Origin: Candidatus Kaiserbacteria bacterium
Lineage (GTDB): Bacteria; Patescibacteriota; Minisyncoccia; Phycocordibacterales; UBA2100
DNA: 44,979 nucleotides
Reading direction: 5' to 3'
Assembly (NCBI GenBank): GCA_028286585.1
Contig: JAQBRI010000002.1
Coordinates: 1 to 44,979 of the forward strand
Each line of letters starts with the position of its first letter. Position 1 is the stretch's first letter. The position numbers and the translations under genes are program-made. The notes beneath the pieces are model-generated. The model was not told where the DNA came from and searched no databases. It worked only from the letters and a program-made list of their open reading frames with translations. Of the stretch, positions 8,853 to 18,309 are shown piece by piece.

Positions 8853-10337
8853 ATGAACAAAATAGTCTCGGTTCTAGCTTTGGGCGTACTTTCTCTTTTG
8901 GGAACAAGTGTCGCTTTTGCTCAAACATACTCCTCGGGAACCTGTGTCAGTTTGTCACGCACCATGAGTTATGGCTCACGTGGTACTGACGTAACACAAT
9001 TGCAGCGATTTTTGGTTGCGCAAAATTATCCGGGCGGGGGATCATGGATGATCACAGGTAACTTTGGTCCTGCAACACAAACTGCAGTACGAAACTTTCA
9101 ACAGCAACGTGGTTTGAATATGACGGGAGCAGTTGATTCAATTACTCTTAACGCGATCAATCAAAACTGTTACGGTAATTCATCTTCGTACACAAACAAT
9201 GTAGTACCGTCATATAATTCTTCGTACCAATACACAAATACAAATTATACCAATCCGTTTTACACGACTCCGACATATCAGTATCCAAACACTAATTGTT
9301 CTTACAACAGTGGATACAATTCGCAGTACGCGTACAACAATAATGGGTATAACTGTGGTAACACGAATACACAAAACAACTACAACACCGATTACAGCAG
9401 TAGCTACTACACGCAGCCAAACATTTACTCAGTCTCTCCAAACAGTGGGGCAATTGGCGCAACGGTAACAGTAAACGGTAATGGTTTTACTCCAACTGGA
9501 AACACAGTTCGAATTGGTAGTCTTGTTGTTAATAACCTCACTTCTGTCGATGGCCGAACATTGTCGTTTATTGTGCCAAATAACTACGACGGATACTCAG
9601 GTGCATACATGTACTATGGATACAACGCTCAGCAGATTCAGCTCGGTACATACAGTCTTACTGTAACTAATGCTGCAGGCCACACAAGTAATGCTATCAG
9701 CTTTACGATTACTGGATATGCTCAGACAACAAGTCCAACAATCACGAGTGTAAATGGTCCTTCGACTATTGGTATCGGACAGGTAGGAACCTGGACGGTT
9801 GTCATCAATAATCCAAGTACTAACTACGCGACCGTATCTGTAAACTGGGGTGATGTATCTACGTATGCTCAGGCTTCACAACAGCAGTCATACTCACAAG
9901 GTGTTCAGACAATCACCTTTACGCATGCCTATAATGCGCAGGGTACATTCATTCCAACATTTACAGTTACTAATGGAAACGGCCCATCTGCAAATAGTTC
10001 GCTGAGTGTGTCAGTCATTGGATCAACTTCTTACGGATCAAATCCAACGATCACATCAATCAACCCTTCGTACGCATCGGTTGGTACAAACATTGTTATC
10101 TACGGAACAAACTTTACCGGAGCAAACACAATCATGTTTAACTCTGGCGCACTTAACAATGTCTATACAACTTCGGGCACTAGCCTTTCGTTTGTATTGC
10201 CATCATCGGTTGGACCTTATTGTCCACAAGGACAAGCATGTCCTGCTTACGCACAACTTTTGACTCCAGGTACTTACAACGTTTCGGTAATCAACCAAAA
10301 CGGAACAAGTAATGCAGTTACTTTTGTGATCCAATAA
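8853..10337 (+). CDS. Secreted protein with peptidoglycan-binding, TIG and PKD-like domains
   Basis: 494 residues. Residues 1-24 are a signal peptide ending AFAQ. Residues 38-105 are a PG_binding_1 domain (YGSRGTDVTQLQRFL, then ITGNFGPATQTAVRNFQQQ). A Tyr/Asn/Ser-rich low-complexity linker covers about 110-185. The first IPT/TIG fold begins IYSVSPNSGAIGATVTVNGNGF. A PKD-like segment follows (VSVNWGDVS .. FTHAYNAQGTF). A second TIG fold begins ITSINPSYASVGTNIVIYGTNF. It is probably exported and bound to the wall, exposing Ig-like domains. It shares its PG-binding domain type with the protein at 4028. No catalytic domain is seen. Confidence 0.82.
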   Translation: MNKIVSVLALGVLSLLGTSVAFAQTYSSGTCVSLSRTMSYGSRGTDVTQLQRFLVAQNYPGGGSWMITGNFGPATQTAVRNFQQQRGLNMTGAVDSITLNAINQNCYGNSSSYTNNVVPSYNSSYQYTNTNYTNPFYTTPTYQYPNTNCSYNSGYNSQYAYNNNGYNCGNTNTQNNYNTDYSSSYYTQPNIYSVSPNSGAIGATVTVNGNGFTPTGNTVRIGSLVVNNLTSVDGRTLSFIVPNNYDGYSGAYMYYGYNAQQIQLGTYSLTVTNAAGHTSNAISFTITGYAQTTSPTITSVNGPSTIGIGQVGTWTVVINNPSTNYATVSVNWGDVSTYAQASQQQSYSQGVQTITFTHAYNAQGTFIPTFTVTNGNGPSANSSLSVSVIGSTSYGSNPTITSINPSYASVGTNIVIYGTNFTGANTIMFNSGALNNVYTTSGTSLSFVLPSSVGPYCPQGQACPAYAQLLTPGTYNVSVINQNGTSNAVTFVIQ

Positions 10338-10358
10338 TTATAGAAAAATAATTTCTTT

Positions 10359-10390
10359 CAACACCGCCCGCAAGGCGGTGTTGTTTGTTT
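10359..10390 (+). terminator. Terminator after the PG-binding/TIG gene
   Basis: CAACACCGCC pairs with GGCGGTGTTG over 10 bp around a 5-nt loop and is followed by a T-rich stretch. It lies 22 nt after the stop codon. Confidence 0.85.
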
Positions 10391-10408
10391 ATGGAATTTT
10401 AAATCTCG

Positions 10409-10511
10409 GCGAAGGATAGTGTTGACAAAGCCTCTCGCAGCGCGGCGGCGCGAGAGGGAACTGATTTTTCAGCAGAAAAATACAGTGTGCTTTGGAAACA
10501 GTATCCTGAGT
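10409..10511 (+). ncRNA. Three-way-junction RNA element, copy A
   Basis: P1 pairs GGATAgTGTTgaCAAAGC (10414-10431) with GCTTTGgaAACAgTATCC (10489-10506), and is extended outward by A-U, tandem G.A, C-G and G.U. P2 is CCTCTC, bulge GCA, stem GCGC, loop GGCG, stem GCGC, GAGAGG (10431-10457). P3 is ACTG-ATTTTTC, loop AGCA, GAAAAAT, bulged A, CAGT (10460-10486). The copy lies between the convergent TIG-protein and endonuclease V genes, after the terminator at 10359-10390. It has no T tract, so it is not itself a simple terminator. Four further copies share this architecture. Confidence 0.75.
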
Positions 10512-10525
10512 AAGAGTTTAAATCA

Positions 10526-11209
10526 CTATCGCATACTCTCAATCCTATACTTATTGACCGTATTATGAGCAAGGCGTGTTGGTTCGGGTAAGCGATGTAT
10601 AATTACGCATGCCTCGATAATCTCCAGCGATTCTTCGAGCGTGATCATGTGGCCGGGGGATATGAATATGGGTTTTACATTAAGCTTGCTACGGTACGCT
10701 GCTCCGATAACCTCACCCGTAAGTTTGTCTCGCAGGTATGAAATGGAACCGGGCACGTTGTCCGGCTCGGTATACACACCCGTTAAAACACTTTTGGCAC
10801 AGCCAATTGTAGGGATGCCAAGAATAAGTCCAAGGTGCGTAGCAATGCCAAGTCTTCGCGGATGCGCAATACCTACGCCGTCGACAACAATTACATCTGG
10901 TTTTTGAACTAGCGTATCCCATGCTTTGAGTAGCATAGGGATTTCACGAAAAGATAAAAGTCCAGGAATATAGGGAAATCCGATTTTGTCGCGCACGACA
11001 CTATGATCGATCATGTGCAGTGTTTTATAATCCAGCGTAACGAATCCAGCAAATCCATGGGTCGAGAACAAATTCATACTGACATCTGCGCCACCCACCA
11101 GTTTTACAGGGTGTTTGAGCGGCTCAATTTTTATTTTATCGCGCAGCTCCTTCTGAATCTGTATTGCCTCTTTTGGCGTTATTTTTTCTTTTGGAAATGA
11201 ATGATCCAT
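10526..11209 (-). CDS. nfi: Endonuclease V (deoxyinosine 3' endonuclease)
   Basis: 227 residues, the usual length. Family motifs are all present: GGADVS with the first metal-binding Asp, YIPGLLSFRE, DGVGIAHPRRLGIATHLG with the second acidic residue and conserved His-Pro, GCAKS, and SPGH near the C-terminus. It nicks DNA one nucleotide 3' of deoxyinosine and other deamination lesions. Its ATG lies 5 nt after the stop of rarA, so both are probably on one minus-strand transcript for DNA repair and replication rescue. Confidence 0.95.
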   Translation of the reverse strand: MDHSFPKEKITPKEAIQIQKELRDKIKIEPLKHPVKLVGGADVSMNLFSTHGFAGFVTLDYKTLHMIDHSVVRDKIGFPYIPGLLSFREIPMLLKAWDTLVQKPDVIVVDGVGIAHPRRLGIATHLGLILGIPTIGCAKSVLTGVYTEPDNVPGSISYLRDKLTGEVIGAAYRSKLNVKPIFISPGHMITLEESLEIIEACVIIHRLPEPTRLAHNTVNKYRIESMR

Positions 11210-11214
11210 ACCTA

Positions 11215-12384
11215 TTAGTCGGAATGAGTGCCCTCATCTTTCCAATACTTAGTACCGCGTAATTTTTCAGGCAAAAGATCCTCGTTTGTATATTTTTCAT
11301 AGTCCTTTCCGTAGCCTATATCTTTCATTAATTGCGTCGGTGCATTTCGAATATTGAGGGGGATAGGAAGATTGCCATGTTTTTTTGCATCCGCTTGCGC
11401 GGCAAGGTATGCATAATACGCCGCCTTGCTTTTAGGCGCGAGTGACAAATACACAACGCCATGCGAAAGATTGATACCGCATTCGGGATAACCAATTGTT
11501 TCTACTGCGCGAAACACAGCATTTGCTACAACCAATGCTTGTGAATCCTGCATTCCAATATCTTCTGAAGCAAAAATCACCATTCTTCGTGCTATAAATT
11601 TTGGGTCTTCTCCGGATTCGATCATGCGGCTCACATAATACAGTGCTGCGTCGGGCTGGCTTGCGCGCATACTTTTTATAAATGCAGAAATGGTATTGTA
11701 GTGCTCGTCTCCTTTTTTGTCGTAGCGTAAAAACTTGGATTGAAGGGTTTGCTTGAGTGTTTCGATCGTAATTTCTTTGTACAGTGACTGCGTATTTTCG
11801 ATCATGGCTATCATTTGCCGAGCGTCTCCAGCGCTCATATCAATGAGCCACTGCGCAGCATCCTCGGCAATTGGAATATTGGTACGTGCAATGATTTTGT
11901 GCAAGTCATCGGGAGAAAGTTCATTCATGACAAACACACGGCAGCGCGAAAGCAGAGCAGGAATAACTTCAAATGATGGGTTTTCGGTTGTTGCTCCAAT
12001 GAGTGTAAGTTTGCCGGATTCGACTGCGGGCAAAAGATAATCTTGCTGCGCTTTGTTAAAGCGATGAATTTCGTCGAGAAATAAAATGCGCGGACCGAAC
12101 AATGTTCCGCCCTTTTCGACTATTTGACGAATATCATCCTTGCCGGCAGAAACTGCCGAAAGTTCAAAATATTCTGCATTCAATGCCTTGGCATAAATTC
12201 GGGCGAGTGTTGTTTTACCCACGCCGGGCGGACCCCATAATATAAATGAAAAGAGATGTTTATTTTCGATTGCTACACGAAGGGGACCGGCCTTGGTGCC
12301 GTCGTTATCTAAACCTACCAAATGTTCCTGCCCAATAAATTCGTCGAGGCTTTGGGGTCTTATTTTTGAGGCAAGCGGTTCCAT
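11215..12384 (-). CDS. rarA: Replication-associated recombination protein A (RarA/MgsA), AAA+ ATPase
   Basis: 389 residues. The opening [21 protein letters not shown] is typical of RarA and clamp-loader relatives. Walker A is GPPGVGKTT (near residue 53), Walker [16 protein letters not shown] (near 100), sensor 1 [11 protein letters not shown], and the arginine-finger region SRCRVF. The C-terminal half contains the tetramerisation helices ([22 protein letters not shown] and [22 protein letters not shown]). It acts at stalled or broken replication forks in the cytoplasm. It is followed without a real gap by endonuclease V. Confidence 0.95.
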   Translation of the reverse strand: MEPLASKIRPQSLDEFIGQEHLVGLDNDGTKAGPLRVAIENKHLFSFILWGPPGVGKTTLARIYAKALNAEYFELSAVSAGKDDIRQIVEKGGTLFGPRILFLDEIHRFNKAQQDYLLPAVESGKLTLIGATTENPSFEVIPALLSRCRVFVMNELSPDDLHKIIARTNIPIAEDAAQWLIDMSAGDARQMIAMIENTQSLYKEITIETLKQTLQSKFLRYDKKGDEHYNTISAFIKSMRASQPDAALYYVSRMIESGEDPKFIARRMVIFASEDIGMQDSQALVVANAVFRAVETIGYPECGINLSHGVVYLSLAPKSKAAYYAYLAAQADAKKHGNLPIPLNIRNAPTQLMKDIGYGKDYEKYTNEDLLPEKLRGTKYWKDEGTHSD

Positions 12385-12495
12385 ACAATTCCACGGGATA
12401 GGTGATCCCTATATCTCAATTTTACCATATTGAGCTTGTTTTATGACTTTATTGAAGAGGAAATAGTCGTTGAGATAAGTCGAAAATAATAATAC

Positions 12496-12546
12496 TTGAC
12501 AATATTCGATAAAGTGATACAATAATCCACGGTAAATAACGGAGGT
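12496..12546 (+). promoter_or_regulatory. Consensus promoter plus strong Shine-Dalgarno
   Basis: A perfect TTGACA (12496-12501) and TACAAT (12518-12523) are 16 nt apart. GGAGGT (12541-12546) sits 5 nt before the ATG at 12552. This classic leadered arrangement differs from the leaderless genes in the rest of the window. Confidence 0.8.
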
Positions 12547-12551
12547 CTGAA

Positions 12552-13013
12552 ATGAATACGATTAGCATTCAGCGCTACATCTTCACGCCGGTTCTCGCCG
12601 TTCTGCTCTGGCCCCTAATGTTGGGGCTGATCGGTGACAGTGCGCTCTTCAACACCTTGCTTGCGCTCCCCATGTTCGCGGCGATTATGTTCGCCAACAT
12701 CTTGTGCGGAACGTTTGCGGGCGTGTTCGTATTCGACGGGCTGACCTCATGGAGCTCGGGCGAAACGGAGCTTGTCAGCCTCAGGGCGACCGCGTCGAGA
12801 GTCGGAATTGGGATTATTGCAAGCATCGTCTTTTCGATTCACTTTGCATCAATGACATATACGAACTTTCTCGATGTGTTTCTGGACAGAGGACTTCTTA
12901 CTGTCGTCCCCGCCGCCTGGATCGCAGCGTCGATCGTCGACCTTCTGGTGCGCAAATACGCGCCGAAGGAAACGTCGAAACCTCCAGCGAATCAGTTGCG
13001 GAATCGCCGCTAA
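12552..13013 (+). CDS. Small integral membrane protein, G+C-rich, unknown family
   Basis: 153 residues with four likely transmembrane helices, near residues 9-28, 33-60, 84-105 and 117-136, and a basic C-terminal tail (NQLRNRR). I do not recognise the family. Codon choice is clearly richer in G and C than the neighbours (many GCG, CTC, GTC, TCG codons). The gene has its own consensus promoter, a GGAGGT ribosome site and a terminator, so it is an autonomous unit. purL and purM share these features. Together these suggest recent acquisition or transfer from a donor that uses Shine-Dalgarno starts. Confidence 0.7.
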   Translation: MNTISIQRYIFTPVLAVLLWPLMLGLIGDSALFNTLLALPMFAAIMFANILCGTFAGVFVFDGLTSWSSGETELVSLRATASRVGIGIIASIVFSIHFASMTYTNFLDVFLDRGLLTVVPAAWIAASIVDLLVRKYAPKETSKPPANQLRNRR

Positions 13014-13016
13014 CTC

Positions 13017-13055
13017 AACCCACCAAGTCGGAAAACCCGCTTCGGTGGGTTTTTC
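13017..13055 (+). terminator. Terminator of the small membrane-protein gene
   Basis: AACCCACC pairs with GGTGGGTT, with inner AAG/CTT and CGG/CCG pairs around an AAAA loop, followed by a T run. It starts 4 nt after the stop codon. Confidence 0.9.
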
Positions 13056-13073
13056 TATTTATATTATATTATC

Positions 13074-13103
13074 AAAAAACCTGCCGTGGGTGGCAGGTTT
13101 TTT
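13074..13103. terminator. Bidirectional terminator, mainly for the minus-strand repeat protein
   Basis: AAAAAACCTGCC pairs with GGCAGGTTTTTT over 12 bp with a 6-nt loop. It lies between convergent genes and has runs suited to both strands. With the preceding hairpin this gives two terminators in under 90 nt. Confidence 0.9.
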
Positions 13104-13124
13104 GTTGGTAATAAGAAGGAGAGG

Positions 13125-16109
13125 TTACGCTCCGGTTACGTAGTAGTTGATTCCTTTTGAATCAAAACTATGAGCTCCGGTAACCGTGATAAGAAGAGGG
13201 CCGCCGGTGTACGACATTGGGATTATGTAGCCACTGTTGTTGAACGATCCGCTCGCGTCTGCGTTGAATGTGTAAACGACTGTTGTGCCTGATCGATCGG
13301 TTGTGATGTTGATTGGCTCGTTAGGAAGGTAACCAGATCCAACGAATGTTACCGCATCCCCCGGTGCTCCCGCATATGAACCGAGTGAGAGCGATGTATA
13401 AACCGGAGCGATCGTGATCGTTGCAGCTGCAATTGCTCCGCTGTTTGCTCCGAGGGCAACGATACCGTGATTACCCGCTGGAGCAAATGGTACCGTGCCA
13501 ACAGAGGTGAATATTCCGGAGCCGTTTGCGGTCGTTGATGCAAACACGGTACCCCCAACTGTACTTAGTTGCACTGGCTCGTTTGGCGCAAACCCGCTAC
13601 CCGTAATGGTGAGCGGCGTGCCACCTTGAGCATAATAGTTTGAGAGTGTGATGAATGCTGTGAGGGGAGCGAGAGAGACGGTAAGTGTTTGAGGACTGTT
13701 GGTTATATTTCCAGTAAATACAAACTGTGCCGAGTTAAGCGAATACGATGTTGTGTAACTGTAGGTAATTGTTCCAGTTGCCGAAGCGACTGTTGGAAGC
13801 GCTGCCTGACCGTTGACCGTGACTGCTACGCTCTCGTTTGGCGCAAATCCCGTCCCTATGAATGTGAGTGGAGTTCCTGCCGAAGTGTAGTACGTGCTAG
13901 GAGTTACCTGCGGAGCAAACGGAGAAAGTCCAACACTGACTGATCCTTGTGCTACGCTTGAGACACCTGTTGCAGTAATCGTTACAGTATTACTGCTGTT
14001 GAAGGGAAGTACGACAGGTGCACTTATATTGCCCTGTGCAGTTGCAGCTACGGTTGTAGAAGCATTTCCGGTTGAGATTATGACATTTTCATTCGAGGCA
14101 AATCCTGAGCCGCTCAATACTACCGTTGCACCAGGATGAGCATAGTAATTATCAACAGTGACATTCACGTTGAAGTTTTGCAATCCGATATCAAGTGATG
14201 CAGAAGCGTTGGTCGAGTTACCGGTAAACACAACATGAAGATTAGACGCTCCGTAGGGAGTTGGAATGGCAACTGCTGATGTATTTCCTGCGCTGTCGGT
14301 CGTCACATCGGCGCTAAATGGTCCGGCGGTTACATGTACTGTTTCGTTTGCACCAAATCGAGTACCTGTCACATGGACGGTTGATCCTTGTGATGCTGAA
14401 TAGGTATCCGAACTTAAAAATGGTGATACAGAACCTACACCAACGGTTGCGTCAGCAGTGGCGCCGCTTAGAGCACCAATGAAATGTGCATTGATCATTC
14501 CGTTGAGATTAAACGGTACGGTTGTCGTCGCACTAACGAATCCTCCAAAGGAATTGGTTGTAATTGTACTCGTTGCCGCGCCACTCGATGTTATTGTGAC
14601 GTTTTCATTTGGAGCGAATCCTGCGCCCGTGAAGGTGAGTGAATCACCTGGATAGAGGTAGTAGCTGCTTGGAACAATCGAGGGGAAAAATGTTGCGAGT
14701 GTGACACCAACCTGGGCAGTCGCGTTACTTTGGGAACCTGTCGCGAGAATGGTAGCACCAGCTCCGCCAAACGGAATGATGATTGGCGCGCTGAATGTGC
14801 CTAAAGCATCAGTTGTTGTGGTTGTGGTTGCACTTCCTGCTGACAAAGAAACTGTTTCGTTCGGCGCAAATCCGCTACCGGTAATTGTGACACTCGCGTT
14901 TGGGATGACGTAGTAACTTGACGGCGTGATCGAAGGATAGAAATTTCCGACGGCAGTCGTGACCGAAGCACTCGCACTGCTTGAGACGCCTGAAAGCGTA
15001 TATGAGATTGTGCCACCTGCTGCACTATAGGGAATAGTCACAGAACCGGCATTGGTAAACGTTCCATCGTTTGCGGTTGTAAATGTTGTGACAGGCGTTG
15101 TGTTGCCAGTTTGGAAAACAGTTACGCTTTCATTACCGGCAAATCCGCCGCCCGAGAAGGCGAGTGATGATCCAGGAGTTAGATAGTACGAAGAAGGTGA
15201 AGCGTAGGCGTAAAAATCACCCACGGTCATGCCAACATTTGTTGAGACATGACTTTGTGCACCAGTCAGGGTAAAGCTTTTTGTTGCGCCATGGAATGCT
15301 GCAGGCAACGCAAATCCGCCAGCGTTCGTAAACGAGCCTGACGCATCAGCTGTAAAAGTCGAAAGGACGTTAGATGTACCTGTTTCTGTTACATTAATTG
15401 TCTCACCCGCAGCAAATCCTGAACCGTTGAAAGAGAGTGTTGCTCCCGGCATAAGGTAGTACGAAGAAGGAGCTGCGCTTGGATAAAATCCATCGATCCA
15501 GAAATAATTAAGATAATTTGGAATTGTTGCACCGCTTCCGTTACCCGTTACATTAATGTGATACAAACCAGATGTCACCTGAGGCACCGTAATACTGCCC
15601 GAAAAAGTACCAGAGCTATCCGCCGTTGTACTTCCTGTAGCACCAGCAAGTTCAAATGTTATTTGTTCTCCGGGTGCAAAACCTGACCCAGCTATTGCAA
15701 CGTTAGCAAACGGCGCATGAGAGGCCGCGGTAAATGTAGCCGATGGTGTGAGTGGAATCACATAGAACGAATTATTCGCATGAACATGGCTTACAGAATC
15801 CTCAACATCGAACGTGAATGGACCCTGGGAAGCGTTTGCGGGAACTTGTACGCTAGTAGAAAAATTTGCACTCGAATCCGTTGTTATCGTGCTGTTTGGG
15901 GAAGTCGCTCCGTTAAAGAATATATTTAACAGAGTCGATGCATTCCATCCGCCACCAGAAAGTGTGAGAGTTGTTCCCGGTGTACCGCTAAAACTGTTCA
16001 GTGTTACGTATTCTGCTGCGAATGCATGTGAGAAAGGAATAGATGCAAAAAAAGTAACGGCTGCTAAGACTAAAAACACGGGATGCATTCGAACGGCGTT
16101 TGTTTTCAT
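13125..16109 (-). CDS. Secreted protein made of eleven Ig/TIG-like repeats
   Basis: 994 residues. Residues 1-32 form a signal peptide (LVLAAVTFFASIPFSHAFA). The rest is about eleven tandem domains of some 85-90 residues. Each opens with a version of PSSYYxxPGxxLTxxGxGFAPNExVxV and ends with a Gly/Thr-rich strand. The GSGFAPNE loop resembles IPT/TIG and other Ig-like folds. No catalytic motif, LPXTG-type anchor or C-terminal transmembrane helix is present, so the protein is either released or held by another mechanism. It is encoded just downstream of a sortase and its substrate on the same strand, after a 130-nt gap. A surface stalk or matrix protein is likely; its partner is unknown. Confidence 0.8.
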   Translation of the reverse strand: MKTNAVRMHPVFLVLAAVTFFASIPFSHAFAAEYVTLNSFSGTPGTTLTLSGGGWNASTLLNIFFNGATSPNSTITTDSSANFSTSVQVPANASQGPFTFDVEDSVSHVHANNSFYVIPLTPSATFTAASHAPFANVAIAGSGFAPGEQITFELAGATGSTTADSSGTFSGSITVPQVTSGLYHINVTGNGSGATIPNYLNYFWIDGFYPSAAPSSYYLMPGATLSFNGSGFAAGETINVTETGTSNVLSTFTADASGSFTNAGGFALPAAFHGATKSFTLTGAQSHVSTNVGMTVGDFYAYASPSSYYLTPGSSLAFSGGGFAGNESVTVFQTGNTTPVTTFTTANDGTFTNAGSVTIPYSAAGGTISYTLSGVSSSASASVTTAVGNFYPSITPSSYYVIPNASVTITGSGFAPNETVSLSAGSATTTTTTDALGTFSAPIIIPFGGAGATILATGSQSNATAQVGVTLATFFPSIVPSSYYLYPGDSLTFTGAGFAPNENVTITSSGAATSTITTNSFGGFVSATTTVPFNLNGMINAHFIGALSGATADATVGVGSVSPFLSSDTYSASQGSTVHVTGTRFGANETVHVTAGPFSADVTTDSAGNTSAVAIPTPYGASNLHVVFTGNSTNASASLDIGLQNFNVNVTVDNYYAHPGATVVLSGSGFASNENVIISTGNASTTVAATAQGNISAPVVLPFNSSNTVTITATGVSSVAQGSVSVGLSPFAPQVTPSTYYTSAGTPLTFIGTGFAPNESVAVTVNGQAALPTVASATGTITYSYTTSYSLNSAQFVFTGNITNSPQTLTVSLAPLTAFITLSNYYAQGGTPLTITGSGFAPNEPVQLSTVGGTVFASTTANGSGIFTSVGTVPFAPAGNHGIVALGANSGAIAAATITIAPVYTSLSLGSYAGAPGDAVTFVGSGYLPNEPINITTDRSGTTVVYTFNADASGSFNNSGYIIPMSYTGGPLLITVTGAHSFDSKGINYYVTGA

Positions 16110-16242
16110 AAAAAATATGAATTAATGTAAATTACTAAAACCCCAAGCTAATAAATGCTGCGTGGTCATTATGTAACTGAACTATTTGCAATATGCCCTG
16201 ATAACACAGGTATTTTAATATGACGCGCCATAGAGCTTTTCC

Positions 16243-16881
16243 TTACACTGCTTTGGTATAGACAACGAGTCGATCAGAATAATTGTGTTCATTTGGTATC
16301 CAACTACCGCTGCAAGTAATCAAATTTAGTTCGCGTTGTCCATTCTCACCTAAAAATATTTGATTAAGCGGCGCCGCGTCATAGGCATACGTCTCGAGTT
16401 TTGTAACAACAAACGAATGTTCAATATTATCGGCATCTTGCACAACGATTCGATCATTTGGTTTCAAATCTTTTAGATGTGCAAATACTGCATCAAGTCC
16501 GAGGCCGTTATCCAAATGCCCAATAATAACTGCCGCGCCAATTTGTCCGGGAACTGTGCCCTTGTTGTACCAGGCAACGGTCTGATATGTCGAAGGCACT
16601 TTCATGTTGCCATTTTTATTTATCCCGACAGATTCTATTGTTGTATCAATTCCGAGCGAAGGAATGCGTAATCTTTGCGGTAGCGCATGCGAAGATGTTG
16701 CCTCTGAGGTTGTGGGAGGCATGATTTCCGCGCCTATTGTGTCGACGCTGAAAGGCAAAAAATAGTGCGCTACCAGATAGCAAAAAAACAACGTTGCGAT
16801 TACACCAACGCACCAGAGCGCGACTTTTGCAGTCGCGCTCTGTGGCATCTTATTTTCTTCATTTTTTTGCGGTGTACGCAT
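16243..16881 (-). CDS. Sortase (class F-like) cysteine transpeptidase
   Basis: 212 residues. An N-terminal transmembrane helix (residues 20-42) anchors it facing outward. The sortase barrel follows: LRIPSLGIDTTIESVGI, VIIGHLD with the catalytic His, LITCSG with the catalytic Cys, and YSDRLVVYT with the catalytic Arg. The GHLDNG and short barrel resemble class F and E sortases, not class A. Sortases cut an LPXTG-like signal and join the protein to a wall or surface nucleophile. Its start lies 6 nt after the stop of a gene encoding an MPYTG-type C-terminal sorting signal, its probable substrate. Confidence 0.9.
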   Translation of the reverse strand: MRTPQKNEENKMPQSATAKVALWCVGVIATLFFCYLVAHYFLPFSVDTIGAEIMPPTTSEATSSHALPQRLRIPSLGIDTTIESVGINKNGNMKVPSTYQTVAWYNKGTVPGQIGAAVIIGHLDNGLGLDAVFAHLKDLKPNDRIVVQDADNIEHSFVVTKLETYAYDAAPLNQIFLGENGQRELNLITCSGSWIPNEHNYSDRLVVYTKAV

Positions 16882-16887
16882 ATCTTT

Positions 16888-18282
16888 TTATTGCTTTTTG
16901 AACGTGAGTATCGAGAATGCACCCAATGCAATTGCGAATGTCGCCGCTAGTTCCACGATATTGTAGAGCGTGTCACCGTTTCCTGTGTATGGCATTCCGG
17001 GCACTGTTGTCGTAGCATCACCAAGTACCTGACCAGTTGGAATACCTCCTCCACCGCCTACACCAAATCCGCCATCCGGTTGTGTCGTACCAGTTGTACT
17101 ACCTCCGGTAGTTGTTGGTGGATTGGTAGTGGTAACACCTCCACCCCCGCCTGATGAGGACCCACCGCCTCCCTGAATGATAATTGGATTTCCTCCAACA
17201 CCTCCACCGCCTCCGCCACCGGCAACAACAGGGATTGGATCAGTATTTGTAATCGTACAAATATTAGTAGCACCGCCTAATAGGATGCCTGAGCAGCCCG
17301 CGCTTAGTACTTTGGAGTATGTTCCAGGATTTACTTCATCGACCGAGTATGCTCCTGCTACGAGAGTAAACGTGGTGCCGAGCGCACTGCCTGGAAATGT
17401 AATTGATGTAGCAGATGTTGTGGCAGTCGTTGTTGATATGCCAGTTCCATTTGCTGTAATCGTAAAATCAGACGAAGTTCCCGTGCCGCCATTATTGTTT
17501 ACTACAAGTTTGATGACTGTTAGTGTTGATGTTGCTGGAGTTATAATAACAGGACCACCACCTCCTCCTCCACCACCCGCGCCCGAGGCACAGACAAGGC
17601 TTACTTTATCGACAAACATACCGAGTGCGTTTGGGTGTCCCGCATCAACGAACTCAACGCGCGTGGTGCTCGCGGTCGCTGTAACCGTGTATGTATGCGG
17701 TGTCCATGTGGTATGTGCTGGATTTACGACTGCAGTCGTAATGGTATCGATGTTTCCACCATTCCAGAGAATGTTTGCAGCACTGTCGCTCGTATCCGGA
17801 TCATCCGATCGTGGTGACGTTGCAAACGTTAGTGTGTACGTGGCACCTGGCACTGTGTCTATGTCTTGATACATATCTATGGATGCAGGAAATGGCTGCG
17901 ATGGAAAATTTGGCCCTTTCCAATCTGTGTCGAGCTCAGCGTATTGTTCACCGTCATAAGGAATACCCCAGCTATCATGTCCGCTTCTCTGAAATTCTAG
18001 ATAAGGAACTGCGGGAATGGTTTCTCCATTGAATGTTGATGCATCACTTGGCAACCAAATCGCATTCCAGCCTGTGCCACCCGTGCCCGATGGAAAGATA
18101 TCCCATGTCGCAGGATGGGTAACAACCGGCGTCTCAAACGAACCGTTTACTACGAGTTCTGTTGCTGGGTCGCACACTGCCGCAGCATGGACGTTTTTCG
18201 CTGGCAGGAATAATGCGCCAACAGAAAGAATGCATATCGAACTAATAATTGAACCTGCTATATTTCGCGTTAATAAATTCAT
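16888..18282 (-). CDS. Secreted sortase substrate with MPYTG sorting signal
   Basis: 464 residues. Residues 1-34 form a signal peptide. Residues 40-230 are a beta-sandwich-like domain beginning ELVVNGSFETP, as in DUF642 and carbohydrate-binding modules of exported proteins. A Gly8 hinge leads to a prealbumin- or SpaA-like domain (LTVIKLVVNNNGGTGTSSDF, then GAYSVDEVNPGTYSKV). A long Gly/Ser/Thr-rich spacer precedes MPYTG, a hydrophobic helix and KKQ. That tripartite tail is a cell-wall sorting signal, with MPYTG in place of LPXTG. The sortase gene follows after 6 nt. The domain names are by resemblance; the anchoring role is well supported. Confidence 0.82.
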   Translation of the reverse strand: MNLLTRNIAGSIISSICILSVGALFLPAKNVHAAAVCDPATELVVNGSFETPVVTHPATWDIFPSGTGGTGWNAIWLPSDASTFNGETIPAVPYLEFQRSGHDSWGIPYDGEQYAELDTDWKGPNFPSQPFPASIDMYQDIDTVPGATYTLTFATSPRSDDPDTSDSAANILWNGGNIDTITTAVVNPAHTTWTPHTYTVTATASTTRVEFVDAGHPNALGMFVDKVSLVCASGAGGGGGGGGPVIITPATSTLTVIKLVVNNNGGTGTSSDFTITANGTGISTTTATTSATSITFPGSALGTTFTLVAGAYSVDEVNPGTYSKVLSAGCSGILLGGATNICTITNTDPIPVVAGGGGGGGVGGNPIIIQGGGGSSSGGGGGVTTTNPPTTTGGSTTGTTQPDGGFGVGGGGGIPTGQVLGDATTTVPGMPYTGNGDTLYNIVELAATFAIALGAFSILTFKKQ

Positions 18283-18309
18283 ATTCTATATAGTTACCTA
18301 ATAATTAAC

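Noticed and set aside
10409-10511. Copy A of the RNA element as an ordinary terminator
   Set aside because: It has three stems, no T tract, and lies after a separate good terminator at 10359-10390.
17177-17869. 230-codon plus-strand frame inside the sortase-substrate gene
   Set aside because: It is the antisense of Gly/Thr-rich repeats; the minus-strand gene has a signal peptide and sorting signal.
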